Of a stretch of DNA of 64,000 nucleotides, positions 16,094 to 26,400 are shown one piece after another (the stretch's first letter is position 1; each line of letters opens with the position of its first letter). The stretch is from Paenibacillus profundus (GTDB taxonomy: Bacteria; Bacillota; Bacilli; Paenibacillales; Paenibacillaceae), in NCBI RefSeq assembly GCF_021369635.1, contig NZ_JAJNBZ010000001.1, positions 62,001-126,000 of the forward strand, written 5' to 3'. The position numbers and the translations under genes were made by a program. The notes beneath the pieces were generated by a model. The model saw only the letters and a program-made list of their open reading frames with translations, had not been told where the DNA came from and ran no database searches.

Positions 16094-16991
16094 AGATCGT
16101 CTGCGCGCGGGCGATCTGTCCCGCCGCATCACCGGTAAGCCATGTGGACAGTGCGTGCAGCTGACCGATAAACGGATAGAAGAGCAGTGCGCCGCCGACG
16201 TTCAGGGCAACGTGGCTCCAGGCGACGAATTGACCGCTGCGGCTGCCGCCGAGGGAGGCGATGAGTGCTGTAAAGCAAGTGCCGACGTTCGAGCCAATCA
16301 CGATGGCGATGCCGACCTCGACCGGCAGTGCGCCGGTGGCGGATAAGCCCATCGCCATGGCGATGATGGCCGCACTGCTGTGCACGAGCGCGGTGATAAC
16401 TATGCCGGCGGCTACTGCCCAGAGCAGGCTGTCGCCGGAGCGTTCGAGAAACCACGCGAACAAGCCCCGCTGCTGCAGCGGCTCGCCGATCTGCTTCATC
16501 CATTCGATGCCGAGCAGGATGAGCGCGAAGCCTGCAGCCGCAATCGAGCCGTACTGCAGCGGCCTGCACCAAGCTTGCAGGCGGCTGAGCAAGGCTGGGC
16601 GGTATTCGTCGCCCAGAACGGCGGCTATCCAGCAGCCAGCGGCTGCGAGCAGCAGCGGGAACGCATATCGGTTGATGTTGAGCCCAATGAGCTCGGTCGT
16701 CAAGCAGGTACCGATGTTCGTTCCCAATATAATGCCGAGCGTCCGCGAGAAACTCACCAGTCCCGCGTTGACGAGCCCGATCGCAATGACAGTAATGGCG
16801 GTGCTGCTCTGCAGCAGTGCGGTCATTCCGGTGCTGAACAGCATGCCTCTCAAAGGTGTACGGGTCGATGTATGAAGAAACTGATTCAAATAAGGTCCCG
16901 CCCACGCGTGCAGGGCCAGCTCCATTGTCTTCATGCCGAACAGAAATACGGCAAGGCCTCCGAAGAGCGGGTACCAAATTTCTTTAAACAT
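16026..16991 (-). CDS. Na+/phosphate (Na/Pi) cotransporter family protein
   Basis: A 321-residue polytopic membrane protein with the two inverted family repeats. The glutamine-serine motifs are visible as ALLQSSTAITV in the first repeat and ALVHSSAAIIAMAMG in the second, with GTNIGTCLT and GSNVGTCFT. Such proteins transport phosphate with sodium. The start is taken at MFKEIWYP because AAGGAG lies 7 bases before it; an ATG six codons earlier contains that ribosome site. It lacks the C-terminal PhoU domain seen in larger relatives. The 3' end overlaps deoC. Confidence 0.88.
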   Translation of the reverse strand: MFKEIWYPLFGGLAVFLFGMKTMELALHAWAGPYLNQFLHTSTRTPLRGMLFSTGMTALLQSSTAITVIAIGLVNAGLVSFSRTLGIILGTNIGTCLTTELIGLNINRYAFPLLLAAAGCWIAAVLGDEYRPALLSRLQAWCRPLQYGSIAAAGFALILLGIEWMKQIGEPLQQRGLFAWFLERSGDSLLWAVAAGIVITALVHSSAAIIAMAMGLSATGALPVEVGIAIVIGSNVGTCFTALIASLGGSRSGQFVAWSHVALNVGGALLFYPFIGQLHALSTWLTGDAAGQIARAQTIFNIGSSLLALPLCYLPLWNRLR

Positions 16992-17010
16992 AGAATGCTC
17001 CTTTGTCATT

Positions 17011-17074
17011 TAGAGGTTGTTAGACAAGTCGGTTCTTGCAACCTTCTCGGTGCTGAAAAGGGTCCTTTTTAAAC
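17011..17074. repeat. Dispersed repeat element, partial long form (copy 3), before the RlmI-like gene
   Basis: Begins TAGAGGTTGTTAGACAAG and ends CTTCTCGGTGCTGAAAAGG then GTCCTTTTTAAAC. The second half matches the right part of the long copies at 39022 and 63091. It lies between the divergent Na/Pi and methyltransferase genes. Confidence 0.6.
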
Positions 17075-17124
17075 CAGCCGATTATGTTGTCCTTGGTTCA
17101 ACTTATGCCGCCGATGGGACAACG

Positions 17125-18528
17125 ATGACAAGCTATGAGCCGAAAGGGGAAAAGCAATTGTTAAGACCAAGCATCATATTAAACCGTTCTCGAAAAAAAC
17201 GGATTGAACGTTCCCACCCATGGGTGTTCCAGTCAGAAGTGGAGCGAGTGGAAGGGATGCCCGTGTCAGGGGCACTCGTTGATGTGTTGAATGCGCAAGG
17301 GAAGTATATGGCGACAGGCTATTATAATCCAGCTTCTCAAATCGTCGTCCGTGTCGTTGCTTATGAGTCCATTGAAAAGATGGACCGTGAATGGTTTCGT
17401 TCGCGCATAGAGCAGTGTCTGTCACACCGTGACCGTTTCCTGCCGAACGCATCCGCTTATCGTCTCGTATATGGGGAAGCGGATTTCCTTCCGGGACTTG
17501 TCGTAGACCGATTTGATGACGTACTGGTCGTTCAGATTTTGACGCTCGGCATGGATGTGCATCGGCAAGACATCGTAGGTGCTTTGGTTGACGTGATGCA
17601 GCCGCGCGGCATTTACGAACGAAGCGATGTGCCAATCAGAGAACGGGAAGGATTGGAACAGACGACAGGCGTGCTGTATGGCGAATGTCCGCGCCATGTC
17701 ACCGTCAAGGAGAATGAGCTTATCATTGAAGTCGACATTGCGGAAGGGCAGAAGACCGGGTATTTCTTCGATCAGCGGGAGAACCGCGCATCCATTGCGC
17801 CGCTCATGACCGGTTGGGGCCGACGCAGCGGCATCGTAAGACGAAAAATGGAAAGTGAGAACGGGATCGAGCTTCTTCCGGTCAACGCCAACGGCAAAGT
17901 AGTAACATACCCTTGGTGGGATGGAGCGACAGTTCTGGAGTGCTTTGCCCACACGGGAAGCTTTACGCTGAATGCTTGTAAATATGGTGCCAAGAAGGTG
18001 ACTTGTCTCGATATTTCTGAGCATGCGATGGAAAGCGCGCGACGGAATGTCGAATTGAACGGGTTCATGGACCGGGTGGAATTCGTCGTGGCCGATGCGT
18101 TTGATTACTTGCGTGAACAGGTGCGCGGTGTCGAAGAGCGAGTGGAACGAGCGGATGGTGAGAAGAAGGCGGATACGTCGAAGCCGATGACGGCAGGAGG
18201 CGGCCGGACATGGGATGTCGTTATCCTCGACCCGCCGGCCTTCGCCAAGACGCGCGGGGCCGTCGAAGGGGCTTACCGCGGATACAAAGACATCAATCTC
18301 CACGGGATGAAGCTGATCAACGAAGGTGGTTATCTCGTGACAGCCAGTTGCTCCTACCATATGCGTCCCGATAAGTTCATGCAGGCCATTCTCGATGCGG
18401 CGCAGGATGCGGGCAAAGTGCTGCGGCTTATCGAGTGGCGGCCAGCAGGCAAAGATCACCCGCAAATCGCAGGAGTAGACGAAGGACACTATTTAAAGTT
18501 CGCTATATTTGAAGTGCGTTCCAAGTAA
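17125..18528 (+). CDS. Class I rRNA methyltransferase, RlmI/RlmK-like (PUA + SAM domains)
   Basis: About 467 residues. An N-terminal PUA domain (SHPWVFQSEVERVEG) precedes a Rossmann methyltransferase domain. The SAM site is around LECFAHTGSFTLNACK, with the family motif VVILDPPAFAK. Members methylate 23S rRNA cytosine C5 (RlmI, m5C1962 in E. coli); the exact target here is not proven. A low-complexity charged insertion lies before the catalytic motif (EERVERADGEKKADTSK). The start is uncertain: ATG 17125, or TTG 17158 with AAAGGGG before it. The open frame further upstream runs into the repeat element. Confidence 0.88.
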   Translation: MTSYEPKGEKQLLRPSIILNRSRKKRIERSHPWVFQSEVERVEGMPVSGALVDVLNAQGKYMATGYYNPASQIVVRVVAYESIEKMDREWFRSRIEQCLSHRDRFLPNASAYRLVYGEADFLPGLVVDRFDDVLVVQILTLGMDVHRQDIVGALVDVMQPRGIYERSDVPIREREGLEQTTGVLYGECPRHVTVKENELIIEVDIAEGQKTGYFFDQRENRASIAPLMTGWGRRSGIVRRKMESENGIELLPVNANGKVVTYPWWDGATVLECFAHTGSFTLNACKYGAKKVTCLDISEHAMESARRNVELNGFMDRVEFVVADAFDYLREQVRGVEERVERADGEKKADTSKPMTAGGGRTWDVVILDPPAFAKTRGAVEGAYRGYKDINLHGMKLINEGGYLVTASCSYHMRPDKFMQAILDAAQDAGKVLRLIEWRPAGKDHPQIAGVDEGHYLKFAIFEVRSK

Positions 18529-18540
18529 TAATTATTAATA

Positions 18541-18594
18541 GAGCACCTTGCCTGCACCGTTATGATTGCAGTGTGGACAGGGTGCTCTTTGTTG
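18541..18594 (+). terminator. Terminator after the RlmI-like gene
   Basis: GAGCACCTTGCC pairs imperfectly with GGACAGGGTGCTC, followed by TTTGTTGTT. It lies between convergent genes. Confidence 0.6.
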
Positions 18595-18606
18595 TTATTG
18601 TTATGC

Positions 18607-19572
18607 TTATTCAAGCGGCTTCGTAATGAAAGCGCCGCCGAGCCAGCGGCCGTATCCGCCTGCAAGAGCCCAGTTCACTTCTCCCGCCAACGTCTGCCGT
18701 CCCCACGAAGTCAGCTCAAGCCGGCCAGCGCCGGCAAGTGGCGGCTGCAGCGGTTCGGGAAGAGGATCGGAATCAGGGGCGAGGCAGAGCAGCGGATGTG
18801 TGCCGTCCGTCATTCGCCTCAAGTAGCCCCAATATTGCAAATCTCCCAATCCGTATTCAGGCAAGCGATCCCCAACATAGCGAAAGCATTCAATAAATGA
18901 GGATTGTCCTTGAGATACCGCTTCCAAGGTAAGGCGTTCAGCGACACCGAGCCCATCGAGCGTGCTTGGGTATCGCGATAGGTGAAAGCGGAGTCCCTCC
19001 GTGATCGCGCAATACGGAGCGGGAATGTCTTGCGACTCGTACACCCATTGCACTAACCTAAGCGGATTCGGGCTTGTATAGGCTAGCCAAGCGCCTTGCA
19101 GCCAGTCCTTCACTTCTGCTGTCAACAGCATGGCCTGGTCGCGATAGGGAAGCAGCTGCTCCGCATGCAACACACCAAACCCTTGATACCGATCGTGTTC
19201 CGGAGCTGAGGCAATATCGATCCAGTACAGCTCGGCGTTCGGGTTCTCTCTGGTCAGCCGATCGACCAGACGAAGCAGCATCGTGATGTCAAATAAATCA
19301 TGCTCGAACCACAGCGCAATATGAGTGGCGGATTGTATGTCCGACTTCCATGTCCGTTCTTGTTCGTTGCTCTTCTGCAAGTAGATGGCTGCCGGCAGTG
19401 CGCACATTCGTACCAATTGCAGGGCGCGGTATGCTAAATAACGTTCGAATTTAGAATATACCGGTCCTTCGGTCAACAATTCCGAGTACACCCATACGTC
19501 TTCGTTCCAATGCGTCTTGGCGAGCGGACGGAGACGATCTGCCGTACAATCTCCGTTTACGATGTGGATCAT
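18607..19572 (-). CDS. DUF1835 domain-containing protein
   Basis: A 321-residue protein starting MIHIVNGDCTADRLRP, the usual start of the DUF1835 family. It also contains WFEHDLFDITMLLRLVDRL, another recognisable family segment. No signal or membrane helix. The biochemical role of the family is unknown to me. AAAGGAGG precedes the ATG by about 9 bases. It is transcribed toward the RlmI-like gene and stands alone. Confidence 0.8.
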   Translation of the reverse strand: MIHIVNGDCTADRLRPLAKTHWNEDVWVYSELLTEGPVYSKFERYLAYRALQLVRMCALPAAIYLQKSNEQERTWKSDIQSATHIALWFEHDLFDITMLLRLVDRLTRENPNAELYWIDIASAPEHDRYQGFGVLHAEQLLPYRDQAMLLTAEVKDWLQGAWLAYTSPNPLRLVQWVYESQDIPAPYCAITEGLRFHLSRYPSTLDGLGVAERLTLEAVSQGQSSFIECFRYVGDRLPEYGLGDLQYWGYLRRMTDGTHPLLCLAPDSDPLPEPLQPPLAGAGRLELTSWGRQTLAGEVNWALAGGYGRWLGGAFITKPLE

Positions 19573-19685
19573 GAGTATGTGCCTCCTTTACCTATGCTCT
19601 AAAATGAAACCAAACTATTCCCCCAGCCTCTAAGCAAATAACTGGCATCACTTCCAAACATGCGTTCTATTGCGAGATTACAATA

Positions 19686-19694
19686 TGCTATAAT
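19686..19694 (+). promoter_or_regulatory. Extended -10 promoter before addB
   Basis: TGCTATAAT (TG-N-TATAAT) with no good -35 at 17 bases. It lies 180 bases before addB and just before repeat copy 4, which would therefore be transcribed in the leader. Confidence 0.45.
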
Positions 19695-19712
19695 GGATCC
19701 AATTGAGAGTTA

Positions 19713-19752
19713 AAGTGCGTGATCAAAAGGGAGCTTTTTGAAGAACCTCTTA
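19713..19752 (+). repeat. Dispersed inverted-repeat element, short form (copy 4), in the addB leader
   Basis: AAGTGCGTGATCAAAAGGG, then AGCTTTTTGAAGAACCTCTTA. Same orientation as copy 1. It is about 125 bases from the addB start. Confidence 0.75.
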
Positions 19753-19877
19753 AAGGGCGCAGCTGCCGAAGAGAGGCTGTTAATGAAGCAACAAATATCA
19801 TTAGCGACAGTGTAACACAGACCTTACCTGATCAACAGATACGTTTGGTCGTTACGATTCGAAACGGGGGATAAACA

Positions 19878-22800
19878 TTGCCGTTACATTTTGTCATTGG
19901 ACGCTCTGGCAGCGGGAAGACGACGCACGTATTGAACCATATCCGGCATGAGTTGAACGAGAGGCCGTACGGTCCGCCCGTCATATTGCTTGTGCCAGAG
20001 CAGGGGACATTTCAAGCGGAGCATGCGTTAATCTCGGCGGGGGACATCCCGGGCATGCTGCGCGCGCAGGTGCTAAGCTTCCGCCGACTCGCCTACCGGG
20101 TCATGCAGGAAACAGGCGGAACGGCTTTGACGCCGATAAGCGAAGAGGGGAAGAAGATGCTGCTGTACAAAATATTGCAGCGGCACAAAGCTGATTTGCC
20201 ATTGTTTGCAGGTGCGGCTGAGCAGTTCGGATTCATTGAGAAGCTTAATGAGCTGTTCGATGAAATGAAGCGGTATCGCATTCAGGCTGCAGAGGTAGAT
20301 GAGCACCTGACATTCGTAGAGAACCATGTGAACGGTCAGCCGCTATTGTCGGCGAAGCTGCGTGATATTGCAGGCGTGATGCATGAGTTCGAAGCGGAGC
20401 TTGCCGAGCATTATTTGGATGGAGAGGATGTGCTTGCCCGGTTGTCTGAGAGGATACCTCATTCCAGCTATGTGCGCGAGGCATCAATATGGATAGATGG
20501 TTTTAACGGATTTACACCGCAAGAATATGCCGTGCTGGCATCCTTGATGCTGCATGCGCCGAACGTGACCTTAACGCTATGCTTGGATCGGGTCTACGAT
20601 CTGGGGGATACGCCGCATGAATTGAACTTGTTCCACCCGACGGCCACGACGTTTCTGAAAATGAGAGACATCGCGGATACAATCGGGGTGGAGATCGGCA
20701 GCATAACGAAGCTCGACGAAATGGAAGGGACACGGCTGCCGCGCTTTGCAGCCTCGGGGATGCTTTCCCATTTGGAACGGCACTTTGAACGGAGAGTGCC
20801 GTATAAGGAAGCGGCGAGCGCCGCGAACCAAGGGAGGAAAGCACCGTCTTCAAATAGCTCTGTGACTGTACATGCAGCCGTGAACCGCCGCGTGGAAGTC
20901 GAAGCGGTCGCCCGCGATATGTTGCGCCGCGCTCAGTTCGAAGGCGTTCGTTGGCGCGAAATGTCCGTCACGGTGCGCAACATAGCAGATTACGGGGAAC
21001 TGATTGATACCATTTTCGCTGATGCGAACATCCCGTTTTTTACGGATCAGAAGCGGGCGGTGCTGCATCACCCGTTCGTGGAGATGACTCGTGCGGCACT
21101 CGATATTTTAATTGGGCATTGGCGCTATGATGCCGTGTTCCGGTTTGTGAAGACGGATTTTTTGCTGCCTGAAGACGGGAGCATGACACGGGAGCATTTC
21201 GATAGACTGGAAAATTACGTGCTCGCATGCGGCATTGCAGGATCCAGATGGACGAACGGTCGACCGTGGCCCGCTGAACCTAGCCTGTCGCTGGATCCCG
21301 ATGCGACGGATGTTCCGGTTGAAGCGGATGAGGAACGTCAGCAGCGGCCGAGTGGCGAAGCGCCTGAATGGGTGGAACGGTGCCGCCAGGCTATCGTGGA
21401 GCCTGTGTCGGCCTTTGCCCGCGCTCTGACCCGCAGCAAAAACGTTCGCGGCATGTGTGAAGCAATGTACGTCTTTTGGATGGATTTGAACGTGCCGCAG
21501 AAGCTGGAGCGCATGAGCCAAGAGGCTTTGCTTGACGGTGAAGTGCAGCGTGCGCGTGAACATCGCCAACTATGGGGGGCGATGCTGAACATATTGGATC
21601 AGATGGTGGAGATGGTTGGGGAAGAAGCGATGTCTGTCGAGCTGTTCGCTGGAATGCTTGAGACCGGATTTGAAAGCGTGAAGATGGCCTTGGTCCCCCC
21701 GGCGCTGGATCAGGTGCTCATCGGATCGATGGATCGGACGCGCTCGGGCCAGATTCGGCATGTATATGTGCTGGGCGTGAACGACGGCATCATTCCTGCC
21801 CGCCCGATCGAAGACGGGGTATTGACAGAGCACGAACGCGACGTGCTGCTGCAAATCGGGATGGAGCTCGCTCCCGGCATTCGCCGCAAGCTGTTGGATG
21901 AGCGCTTTACCATCTATCGAGCGCTAACTTCGCCTAGCGAGAGCTTATGGATGAGCTATGCGCTTGCCGATGAAGAGGGCAAATCGCTGCTGCCGTCCGA
22001 AATTGTACGCCATGTCCGCAGCTTGTTCCCACAAGTGCAGGAGCAGCTCATCCTCGCGGAGCCGAACGAGTTCATGAACGAAGAAGAACAAGCCTTCTTC
22101 ATATCGTATCCGGAAGCAGCCTTGAAGCATCTGGTCGCCCAATTGAGAGAATGGAGGCAAGGCCGGCCTATCGCTGCAATGTGGTGGGAGGTGTACCGCT
22201 GGTTTGCCTTACAGCCGGCATGGCATGACCGGCTGAGCTCCTTGATGAGCTCGCTCGTCTACCGCAATCAAGTCGAACCGCTTGCTTCCAACACTAGCCG
22301 GAAGCTGTATGGGAGGGATCTGCGCACGAGTGTATCCCGGATGGAGCGCTTCGTTGCCTGCCCGTTTTCACATTTTGCATCACATGGCTTGAAGTTGAAA
22401 GAACGCCGCTTGTATCGCTTAGATGCGCCTGATATCGGTCAACTGTTCCATGCTGCGTTAAGCCGCTTTGCTATGGATTTGCAGGCTGACAACCGGACGT
22501 GGGCCGCCTTGACCCCCGAGGAGTGCCGTGCTGAGGCCGATCGTATCGTGGATCTGCTGGCTCCCCGTTTGCAAGGGGAAATTCTATTGAGCTCGAAACG
22601 CTATGAGCATATATCCGGCAAGCTCAAGCATATCGTCAGCCGTGCCGCTTCCGTTCTGGGAGAACATGCGAAGCGTGGTCATTTCGAGCCGGTTGCGCTC
22701 GAGATGGACTTCGGGCCGGACAAGCTGCTGCCACCGCTCCGCTTTACGCTCGAGAATGGATGCACGATGGAAATTATCGGCCGGATCGACCGTGTCGACA

Positions 22801-23465
22801 AAGCGGTTCATGACCAAGGCGTCCTGCTGCGGGTTATTGACTATAAATCAAGCGCAACGGATTTGAAGCTGCATGAAGTTTATTATGGACTGTCCTTGCA
22901 AATGCTGACGTACTTGGACGTGCTGATTACGTATGCGGAGCAATGGCTCGGGACGGCGGCACTGCCGGCCGGAACCTTGTATTTCCACGTTCATAATCCG
23001 CTGCTGCAAGCGTCGAACGGCTTAACGATGGAGCAAGCATACGATCAGCTGCTGAAGAAATTTAAATTGCGCGGCCTCGTCACAGCCGACCGCGATGTCG
23101 TGGCATTGATGGATGAGCCGTTGGAGAAGGGCTACTCCGACATTCTCCCGGTTGCTGTCAAAGCTGATGGAACGTTCTACAGCAACGCCTCCGTCGCGAC
23201 GACAGAGCAGTGGGATGTGCTGCGCCGCACCGTACGGTCGGTTATCCAACATATCGGAACGCGCATTACGGATGGAGACGTTCAGATCGAGCCATACCGG
23301 TTAGGGACGAAGAAGGCTTGCGATTTTTGTGTATTTAAACCGGTTTGTCAATTTGATGAGCTGGTGGATGGCAATCAATATCATTTGCTCCCGCGGCTGA
23401 CGAAAGAGGAAGCGTGGATGAAGCTGGAAGGAGGGGAGCCGGGAAATGGCACAGTCGAGCAATAA
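19878..23465 (+). CDS. addB: ATP-dependent helicase/nuclease subunit B
   Basis: A 1195-residue subunit of the AddAB double-strand-break resection enzyme, functional equivalent of RecBCD. An N-terminal nucleotide-binding motif (GRSGSGKTT, residues 8-16) is followed by an inactivated helicase region. The C-terminal nuclease domain has IDYKSSATDL. The four iron-sulfur cluster cysteines are visible: one in FVACPFSHF, three in ACDFCVFKPVCQF. The TTG start at 19878 follows GGGGGAT and gives MPLHFVIGRSGSGKT as in relatives. addA overlaps its end by 20 bp, so the two are coupled. Confidence 0.95.
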   Translation: MPLHFVIGRSGSGKTTHVLNHIRHELNERPYGPPVILLVPEQGTFQAEHALISAGDIPGMLRAQVLSFRRLAYRVMQETGGTALTPISEEGKKMLLYKILQRHKADLPLFAGAAEQFGFIEKLNELFDEMKRYRIQAAEVDEHLTFVENHVNGQPLLSAKLRDIAGVMHEFEAELAEHYLDGEDVLARLSERIPHSSYVREASIWIDGFNGFTPQEYAVLASLMLHAPNVTLTLCLDRVYDLGDTPHELNLFHPTATTFLKMRDIADTIGVEIGSITKLDEMEGTRLPRFAASGMLSHLERHFERRVPYKEAASAANQGRKAPSSNSSVTVHAAVNRRVEVEAVARDMLRRAQFEGVRWREMSVTVRNIADYGELIDTIFADANIPFFTDQKRAVLHHPFVEMTRAALDILIGHWRYDAVFRFVKTDFLLPEDGSMTREHFDRLENYVLACGIAGSRWTNGRPWPAEPSLSLDPDATDVPVEADEERQQRPSGEAPEWVERCRQAIVEPVSAFARALTRSKNVRGMCEAMYVFWMDLNVPQKLERMSQEALLDGEVQRAREHRQLWGAMLNILDQMVEMVGEEAMSVELFAGMLETGFESVKMALVPPALDQVLIGSMDRTRSGQIRHVYVLGVNDGIIPARPIEDGVLTEHERDVLLQIGMELAPGIRRKLLDERFTIYRALTSPSESLWMSYALADEEGKSLLPSEIVRHVRSLFPQVQEQLILAEPNEFMNEEEQAFFISYPEAALKHLVAQLREWRQGRPIAAMWWEVYRWFALQPAWHDRLSSLMSSLVYRNQVEPLASNTSRKLYGRDLRTSVSRMERFVACPFSHFASHGLKLKERRLYRLDAPDIGQLFHAALSRFAMDLQADNRTWAALTPEECRAEADRIVDLLAPRLQGEILLSSKRYEHISGKLKHIVSRAASVLGEHAKRGHFEPVALEMDFGPDKLLPPLRFTLENGCTMEIIGRIDRVDKAVHDQGVLLRVIDYKSSATDLKLHEVYYGLSLQMLTYLDVLITYAEQWLGTAALPAGTLYFHVHNPLLQASNGLTMEQAYDQLLKKFKLRGLVTADRDVVALMDEPLEKGYSDILPVAVKADGTFYSNASVATTEQWDVLRRTVRSVIQHIGTRITDGDVQIEPYRLGTKKACDFCVFKPVCQFDELVDGNQYHLLPRLTKEEAWMKLEGGEPGNGTVEQ

Positions 23466-26400
23466 AAAAAATGATGTGGAAGTTGACAGCCGCACGCAAT
23501 CTGAACAGAATGCGAACGCGGGCAGCGAGCCGCTTGATCTCTTCCTATCCTATCCTGAGACCGCGGTCGTGGAGGAAGGTCAGGGCAACGACGAACTCGC
23601 TGTCCGGGAACTGCCGTCGAAGCCTGCGGATAGCACGTGGACAGACGAGCAGTGGCGGGCCATCGTCGACGGTGGACAAAATGTCCTCGTTGCAGCAGCT
23701 GCTGGCTCGGGTAAGACAGCGGTGCTTGTTGAGCGCATCATCCGCAAAATTAGTGACGAGCTCGCTCCGGTTCATGTCGATCAGCTGCTTGTAGCGACCT
23801 TTACGAAAGCGGCTGCTTCAGAGATGAGAGAGCGTATCCGGCTCGCGCTTGAACGCGAGCTTGAGGAGAATCCTGAGTCGGAGCATCTTCGCCGCCAGCT
23901 GGCTCTCTTGAACCGCGCATCGATTACGACGCTGCATTCCTTCTGTCTAGAGGTCATTCAGCGGCACTTTCAGACAGTGTCGCTTGACCCGGCTTTCCGC
24001 ATTGCCAATGAGACGGAGACGGAGCTGCTGCGCCAAGATGTGCTGGAAGAGCTGTTCGAAGAGCGTTATGCCGCAGCTGGACCGGAATTTAGACGAATGG
24101 TCGATTGGTTCAGCGGAGAACGCAGCGATGAAGCCGCGTTTCGCTTAGTGCAGCGGCTATATGATTTCTCGCGCAGCCATCCGTGGCCTGACGCGTGGTT
24201 GAACAAAATGGCGGCTGCGTTCGAAGTAAGAAGCATCGCCCAGCTCGGGCAGTCGTCCTGGGCAGAAAGCGTCATGGCTGATGCACGGCTCACGCTGAAC
24301 GGCATCGCCCAGCTGTTGCGCCAAGCGAACCGGCTGCTGGACGCTCCGGGAGGACCTGAGCCTTACCGTCAGACGCTGGAACAAGAGCTTGCAGGAGCGC
24401 TAGCTCTGGCAGAGGCTGCTCACCGTGAACCATGGGAACAATTGCATGCCTCCTTTGACCTGTTGGCTTTTGGCCGCTTAGCCGCTTGCCGCGGAGACCA
24501 ATATGATAAATCTTTGCAGGAGCAGGTGAAGCGGCTGCGCGATCAAGCGAAAGCACGGCTGCAGCAGCTGCAGGATGAATTGTTCCGGCGTACGCCCGAG
24601 GAGTTTCTGACGGAATTGAACGCTCTCGTTCCGATTATGCAAGCGATAGCGGATGTCGTGCGCGATTTCGGCGAACGGTTTGAAGGAGCTAAGCGGAAGA
24701 AGGGCTGGCTCGATTTCTCGGACTTGGAGCATTACTGTTTGCGCATCTTGCGCCACAGAGATTCGACGCCTGAGCAGGATACCCCTTCTGAAGCAGCTCT
24801 GGAATACCAGCAGCAATTCGCTGAAATTTTACTGGACGAATATCAGGATACGAATATGGTCCAGGAGGCTATCGTGAACCTGATTACGCGTCCTGGCAAA
24901 GGCAACCGCTTCATGGTCGGCGATGTGAAGCAGAGCATTTATCGTTTCCGGTTAGCGGAACCGGGGCTGTTTTTGCATAAATACCAATCCTATGCCGCTG
25001 ACGGGAGCGGACAGGGCATACGTATCGATTTGGCCCGCAACTTCCGCAGCCGTCAAGGAGTCGTTGATGCAGTCAATATGCTATTCCGCCAAATTATGAG
25101 CCCTAATGTGGCTGAATTGTCGTATGACGAAGCTGCTGAGCTTGTGTGCGGGGCTTCTTATCCGACGGTAGAGCAGATGGCGGAAGACTCGAGCGTCAGC
25201 GCCGCAGAGCTAGAGAAGCGGCAACATTACGCGACAGAGCTGATGATTATCGAGAAAGGGGGACAAGTCGGGACTGATGCTTCGGGAGCGGTGGATGATG
25301 AGGAAGCGGAAGCTGCCGCAGACGAAGAGAGCGGAGCAGAATCTCAAGCTGGACTGGATCCTTCCGAGATAGAGACCGCGCGATTGGAGGCGCGGGCCAT
25401 AGCTTCTCGGATTCGTCGTCTGTTGGGTGATGAGGGAGAGCCGCCGTTTCTTGTCTTTGATAAGACGCAGAAGCGTATGCGGCCAGTTACGTATCGGGAT
25501 ATCGTCATCCTGCTCAGAGCTACGCAAGCTTGGGCGCCCCTGATGGTGGAGGAGCTGCGGCTGGAAGGAATTCCGGCTTATGCGGAGTTCAGCACGGGGT
25601 ATTTCCGAGCGACTGAGGTTGAAGTCGTACTATCGCTGCTGCGAGTCATTGATAATCCGCAGCAGGACATCCCGTTAGCGGCCGTGCTTCGTTCACCTAT
25701 CGTCGGACTGACAGCGGAGGAGCTGGCGCACATCCGGTTAATGGGAAAAGGTTCTTTCTATGATGCAGTCTGTCTTGCGCTGCAAGCGGAACCGGGGTCC
25801 CCTCAAGCCGGTGATACGCTTCCTGAGGATTTGGATCTGTCCGAAGAGCCGATTCCGATATCAACTGAGGCTGGCCGCGACTGGACAAGCAAGCTCCGCC
25901 GCTTCATGAACCGGCTGGAGCAGTGGCGCAACGCCGCGCGGCAAGGCAGCTTGTCCGAATTAATATGGCAGGTGTATCGGGAGACTGGTTATTACGAATG
26001 GGTAGGCGGGCTAGCTGGCGGAATGCAGCGTCAGGCGAACCTGCGGGCATTGTATGACCGTGCCCGTCAATATGAATCATCGTCCATTCGCGGCTTGTTC
26101 CGTTTTCTGCGCTTCATCGATCGGATGCGGGATACGGGGGGAGACTTAGGAACGGCCCGCGCGCTTGGTGAGCAGGAAGATGTCGTACGCATCATGACGA
26201 TACACAAGAGCAAAGGGCTTGAGTTCCCGATCGTCATCCTCGCAGGCTTGTCCAAACGATTCAACCAGCAGGACCTGACTGCGCCGTTTTTGATGCATAA
26301 GCAGCTCGGCTTCGGCCCGAGATATGTGGATGAGGCATTGCGGGTAACGTATCCGACCCTGCCGAACTTGGCGATTAAGCGCCAGATGCGCATGGAATTG

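Noticed and set aside
16129-16977. A 282-codon open frame in another frame of the Na/Pi symporter gene
   Set aside because: Very Arg/His-rich translation typical of a frame-shifted GC-rich membrane gene; no start signal.
17422-18489. A 355-codon open frame antisense to the RlmI-like gene
   Set aside because: Shadow of a real gene; composition rich in His, Arg and Cys without any domain.
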